DNA of 64,000 nt from Sorangium cellulosum. GTDB taxonomy: Bacteria; Myxococcota_A; Polyangia; Polyangiales; Polyangiaceae. The stretch covers positions 3,989,501 through 4,053,500 of the forward strand of contig NZ_CP012670.1 of NCBI RefSeq assembly GCF_004135735.1, in the 5' to 3' direction. Of the stretch, positions 60,674-64,000 are shown one piece after another. The notes beneath the pieces were generated by a model. That model searched no databases. It saw only the letters and a list, made by a program, of their open reading frames with translations, and was not told the DNA's origin. Numbering within the stretch: the first letter of the stretch is position 1; the number at the start of each line of letters is the position of its first letter. A program made the position numbers and the translations under genes.

Positions 60674-61435
60674 GCTTCCACCGGCCCGTCGACCCGACCG
60701 CGGGGCCGTCTCCAGCTTCTTCGAGCACGCGCGATCCGAGAGGTGTTCGCCGGTGAGGCGATGTCCAACGTCGGGCCTCCGTTGCGTGCCGCCGCGTGCC
60801 CCAGCGCGTCGCCACGCGTCGTCGCGCTGCGTCGCGAGCACGTGAGTTCCCCTGACGGACGCGGTGTGGGATGCCGCGCCCGCGATCCCCCGTACGGCCG
60901 CTCGGGACAGCGCAGCTCCGCCCGGGGGCGAGCTCCGTTATCCCGGGTACCCGAGCCGCCTCCACCCCGGACAGCGCGGTTCGCGTCGACGGCGCGGGCC
61001 GCCGGCGCTCGCCGGACGCGGAGAGGCCGCTATGCCGCGCGAACGATCGCCGTCGCAGCGGAGACGGCCGATCGTTCACGCCCGGACCACCGCGGGATCA
61101 CCTGCAACACACCGCGACAGGCCCGGTGGGGCAGGGACGATGGCTGTGCGCGCGCGCGCTGGAGTCGCTGGAACAAACAGCGATTCGTCCAGTGCGACTA
61201 CCATGAAAGAACATCCCTGTCCCGAAATAGCTCTTGCGCTGGCGAAGGCGTGGAATAGCTTACCGCTCGCCGTCACGCGGAGCTCAGCGGAGCGCGTGAC
61301 CGCGCTCGGGCCTTCAAGCGGCAGATGAGCTGGCGACGGACGTCGCCCCAGCGCATCGGCCGTTGTGGAGCTGTGTGCCGGGAGAGCAGACCCGGTGCGT
61401 GTTCGTGTGTCTGTGGTCATGATTGGAGGGGTTCC
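60674..61435. other. Long spacer, no supported gene
   Basis: 762 bases. Frames on both strands are open in places but show no ribosome site, signal or motif. The region from about 61170 to 61260 and around 61400 is less GC-rich and should hold the promoter of the gene at 61436. Confidence 0.45.
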
Positions 61436-61966
61436 ATGAAGAAGTCGCTTGTTTCATCGATCGTTCTCGCTGCTGCGACGCTCTCTGCCAGCGCGATGGC
61501 GCTGGATACCAACGAAAGATGGAATGTGGAGATTGATGTCCTCGATGAGCTCATCGGCATCGGTGAGATGGAGTGTGTGTCGAACCCCTGGGCCGCCGAG
61601 AGGAACGTCTGCGCTTACGCCTGCGCGGTCGAGGCCAACGGGTTTCCGCGGGACACCACCAACCTCTTCCTCCTGGAGCAGAAGACGTTCGGTCGCAATG
61701 ACTGCGACGAGAACGCCGAGGTGGCGTTCAACACCATCCTCGCCAACGATCCGGATCAGCTGAGCAAGCTCATCTTCACGAACGAGAAGCTGGAGGTCAA
61801 CGCCACGGTGCTGGGCGAGGAGAGGGACAACGACCTGTCCGGCGCCATCGTGTTCGAGGGGGTCGGCTACGTGGTCTTCGGTATCTTCTTCGACTCGATC
61901 GAGGATCAGCAATCGGGTGACGATGACGACGGCGGTGAGGAGATGGTCGTGGACGGGACGCTGTGA
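61436..61966 (+). CDS. Secreted acidic protein of unknown function
   Basis: 176 residues. Signal peptide (MKKSLVSSIVLAAATLSASAMA) cleaved before LDTNERW. The mature protein is acidic with four Cys (MECVSNPW, CAYACAVEANG, NDCDEN) and ends QSGDDDDGGEEMVVDG. GGAGGGG precedes ATG 61436. Codon use is less GC-biased than in neighbours. No family is recognised. Followed by a strong terminator, so it is a single-gene unit. Confidence 0.75.
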   Translation: MKKSLVSSIVLAAATLSASAMALDTNERWNVEIDVLDELIGIGEMECVSNPWAAERNVCAYACAVEANGFPRDTTNLFLLEQKTFGRNDCDENAEVAFNTILANDPDQLSKLIFTNEKLEVNATVLGEERDNDLSGAIVFEGVGYVVFGIFFDSIEDQQSGDDDDGGEEMVVDGTL

Positions 61967-62085
61967 CGGACGCCTGATCTTCGACGCGTGACCCGGAGCG
62001 CCGCCGAGCGGCGGCCGGCCGGGGCTCCCCGGGGTGCACACGGGAGCTCCGGTGACCGGCGGCGGCGCGCTCCGGTCTGCAGCGG

Positions 62086-62125
62086 AAAGGGAGTCGCCGG
62101 CGCTCACCGGCGGCTCTCCCTTTTT
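62086..62125 (+). terminator. Intrinsic terminator
   Basis: AAAGGGAG and CGCCGG on the left pair with CCGGCG and CTCCCTTT on the right, followed by five T. It ends the transcript of the secreted protein gene; the A run on the left could make it work both ways. Confidence 0.75.
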
Positions 62126-62186
62126 GTGCCAGGCGTCCGCCGCGCGACCACGCGCTCGCCGAGGTACGCCACGTGGAGACACGACG

Positions 62187-63770
62187 ATGCAACAGCACAG
62201 CGCACGAACAAGCTACCTCCACCGGTTCAGGCTCCTCCTGCTCGCCCTGCTCGCCCTCGCGATCGCGGCCGCGGTGCTGCTGCTCGCCCGCCCCAGGGCC
62301 GAAGAGCGCCCCGTCGCGAGCCGCGAGGAGGCCCCGGGCGAGGCGCGGAAGCGAGCGTCCACCTACCGGAACCGGTCCATCCTGAGGGCCCCGGCGCCAT
62401 CACGGCCGCGCGGGTCCGAGCGCCCGCGGATCGTCGGCGAGGTCTATGACACGGACGGCAACACGCTCGCGGGCGCGGCCGTCGTCGCGACGACGTTCGA
62501 GGTCGCCGGCAACATCCCCTCGACCGCGGGCGCCGTGAAGAGCGACGAGCGCGGGCGCTTCGAGCTCGGCCTGCCGGACGGGACGTACCAGCTCAAGGCC
62601 GATCTGGCCGGCTACGGCCCGACCACCGCGGTCGCGCACAGCGGCGACACCGTGAGCCTCGTCCTCGCGCGGAGCGGCGTCATCACCGGACGCGTCGTCG
62701 ACGAGCGCAGGGAGCCGGTGCGCCGCTTCTCCATCGATGTCCTCACCGCCGCTCCCGACGACGTGCCGGCGCCGCCGCCGATGACCTCGAGGACGTTCGA
62801 CAGCCCCGATGGGACCTTCCGCATCGACCAGATCCCCCCCTGGGGCGTGATCCTCAAGGCGACGGCCGAGGCGCACGCGCCGGCGTTCTCCGACGTGCTC
62901 TCCGTGAAGGCCGGTGGCACGGGCTCCGTGGAGCTCGCGCTGTCCCGCGGGTGCGCCCTCTCGGGGAGGGTGGAGGACCCGCAGGGCACCCCGCTGCCGG
63001 GCGTGTTCATCGACGCCGAGTCGCGCGTCGGCGCCGGCGCGCTGAGCGAGATGGCCTTGAAGTCCTCGGCCGACGTGCAGCAGACCCAGACAGGGGACGA
63101 CGGCACCTTCCGGCTCGATCATGTGCCCACGGGCGACATCCAGGTGCGCGCCTACGACGGGAGCTACGCGGTGACCACGCTGGCCATGACCCTCTCCGAC
63201 TGCGGCGAGGCGGAGCCGGTCCGGGTGGTCATGTCCCCCGGCGGGAGCCTCCGCGGCGTGGCGCGCCGGGATGACGGCTCGCCGATCCCGCACGCAAAGC
63301 TGACGCTGCTCTCCCGGTCCGTCGGCTTCGTGAGCGTGATGGCCGACGCCGAGGGACGCTATCAGATCGACGATCTACCCGCCGAGAGGGTGCGCCTCGA
63401 GCTGCGCGAGGGGACCCGGGCGGCCATGGTGTCCGTGAACGTCAAGGAGGGCGAGGTGGTGAGCCGCGACATCTCCCTCTTCGGCGAGGGGACCGGCGAG
63501 ATCAGCGGGCGCGTCACCGCCGGCGACAGGCCCCTCGCCGGGGTTCGCCTCCTGATCGCCACCAACCGCGGCCGCAAGCAGGGCTTCGAGCGCTACATGC
63601 CGGTGACCGACAGGGACGGCAGCTTCCGCGTGCCCGCCCTCGCCGCGGGGGGGTACGTGGTCACCGCCATGACGACCTCGGTGGGCCAGGGCGTCCACGT
63701 CGAGGAGGGCCGCGTCGCGACCGTGAACCTGGACGTGACGCCGAGGCCCGCCGCCGAGGACACGAACTGA
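62187..63770 (+). CDS. Membrane-anchored protein with carboxypeptidase-regulatory-like repeats
   Basis: 527 residues. One N-terminal helix (LLLLALLALAIAAAVLLLA), a basic linker, then about five beta-sandwich modules, each with the phrase G.V.D..G.PL.G and G.F.L..LP.G.Y (IVGEVYDTDGNTLAGAAV, GCALSGRVEDPQGTPLPGVF, GEISGRVTAGDRPLAGVR). These CarboxypepD_reg-like domains occur in extracytoplasmic proteins of myxobacteria as binding or spacer domains. The start ATG 62187 follows GGAGA. No enzyme domain is present. Confidence 0.82.
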   Translation: MQQHSARTSYLHRFRLLLLALLALAIAAAVLLLARPRAEERPVASREEAPGEARKRASTYRNRSILRAPAPSRPRGSERPRIVGEVYDTDGNTLAGAAVVATTFEVAGNIPSTAGAVKSDERGRFELGLPDGTYQLKADLAGYGPTTAVAHSGDTVSLVLARSGVITGRVVDERREPVRRFSIDVLTAAPDDVPAPPPMTSRTFDSPDGTFRIDQIPPWGVILKATAEAHAPAFSDVLSVKAGGTGSVELALSRGCALSGRVEDPQGTPLPGVFIDAESRVGAGALSEMALKSSADVQQTQTGDDGTFRLDHVPTGDIQVRAYDGSYAVTTLAMTLSDCGEAEPVRVVMSPGGSLRGVARRDDGSPIPHAKLTLLSRSVGFVSVMADAEGRYQIDDLPAERVRLELREGTRAAMVSVNVKEGEVVSRDISLFGEGTGEISGRVTAGDRPLAGVRLLIATNRGRKQGFERYMPVTDRDGSFRVPALAAGGYVVTAMTTSVGQGVHVEEGRVATVNLDVTPRPAAEDTN

Positions 63771-63788
63771 GCCGCCGCCCTGGTCCGG

Positions 63789-63908
63789 CCGGGTGGAGGG
63801 GCGCTCCTGGGGGCTCCCCGGAGGGGCTGAAGTGCAGGCGAGCCACAAAAGGGGCTCGCCGGAACGCAAGCCCCGGAGGGGAGCCCCCAGGAGCGCCCCT
63901 CCACCCGG
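63789..63908. repeat. Nested-palindrome repeat element, copy B
   Basis: Two perfect 31-bp arms at 63789-63819 and 63878-63908 enclose 58 bases that contain a second stem GGCGAGCC / GGCTCGCC and a third GGGGCT / AGCCCC. Its reverse complement matches the core of copy A at 28931-29029. It lies 18 bases after the last gene and may also end its transcript. Confidence 0.9.
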
Positions 63909-64000
63909 TCGGGGCCGTCACCTCGGCCGGATCTCGGTGAGCACGAGCAGGTACTCCGGCGGGTTGTTCGGCGTCAGCTTGGCATACGGGTTCTGCTGGG

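Noticed and set aside
1-64000. tRNA, rRNA, riboswitch and transposase genes
   Set aside because: I looked for tRNA arms, rRNA-like conserved stretches and transposase motifs and saw none, but I could not run a covariance search.

Overview
The window is very GC-rich DNA with strong G/C third-position bias and almost no AT-rich spacers. It carries two Ser/Thr protein kinases fused to sensor or TPR modules, many predicted lipoproteins with Cys-rich or Gly/Thr-rich linkers, a DUF6184-like lipoprotein, bacterial-enhancer regulators and many short tandem repeats between genes. This combination points to a large-genome myxobacterium of the Sorangium/Polyangium type. That is inference from gene style; no rRNA or tRNA gene was seen.

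Layout. 0-5.3 kb: a repeat-bearing ORF end coupled to a protein with a caspase-like His/Cys pair, a 71-bp duplication with a lipoprotein remnant, a histidine kinase/response regulator pair and a Cys-rich lipoprotein. 5.4-7.6 kb: a GspC-like PDZ protein and a DUF2267-CBS fusion with an internal start site. 7.8-11.3 kb: a reverse-strand operon of a PLP decarboxylase-like protein, a formyltransferase and an argininosuccinate synthetase. 11.8-22.7 kb: membrane and stress functions (AI-2E permease, MscS, OtsA-OtsB fusion, DUF389 protein, phosphotransferase, histidine phosphatase). 23.4-27.2 kb: a phospholipase A2-like lipoprotein, a GYF protein and an OmpA/MotB-like protein. 27.3-31.5 kb: a nitric-oxide detoxification module, norR divergent from a quinol NO reductase, with three predicted NorR sites, a sigma-54 promoter and a hairpin repeat lying between them. 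31.7-36.4 kb: a DsbA-family oxidoreductase and a kinase-ATPase-TPR protein.

36.9-43.5 kb: an accessory metabolic region. An adenylate-forming ligase, a TusA sulfur carrier and a cysteine-desulfurase-like enzyme form one operon; across a palindrome-rich spacer lie an acyl-CoA-dehydrogenase-fold flavoenzyme and a SnoaL-like protein. A compact ribbon-helix-helix/VOC/methyltransferase operon follows, with an octamer operator over its promoter. 43.5-46.6 kb: secreted proteins (His-rich repeat lipoprotein, I36-type inhibitor, GH53 galactanase). 46.6-50.5 kb: a run of frameshifted genes, then a ten-copy 43-bp repeat. 51-53.4 kb: CBS and universal-stress proteins. 53.6-64 kb: Cys-rich lipoprotein, a second kinase with TPRs, an orphan MinC, a GH71-like glucanase, a secreted protein and a carboxypeptidase-regulatory-repeat protein.

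The best candidates for undescribed systems are the ligase/TusA/desulfurase operon, the decarboxylase/formyltransferase/argininosuccinate-synthetase operon, and a dispersed nested-hairpin repeat with copies at 28.9 and 63.8 kb, one of them sitting between enhancer and promoter of the NO reductase gene.
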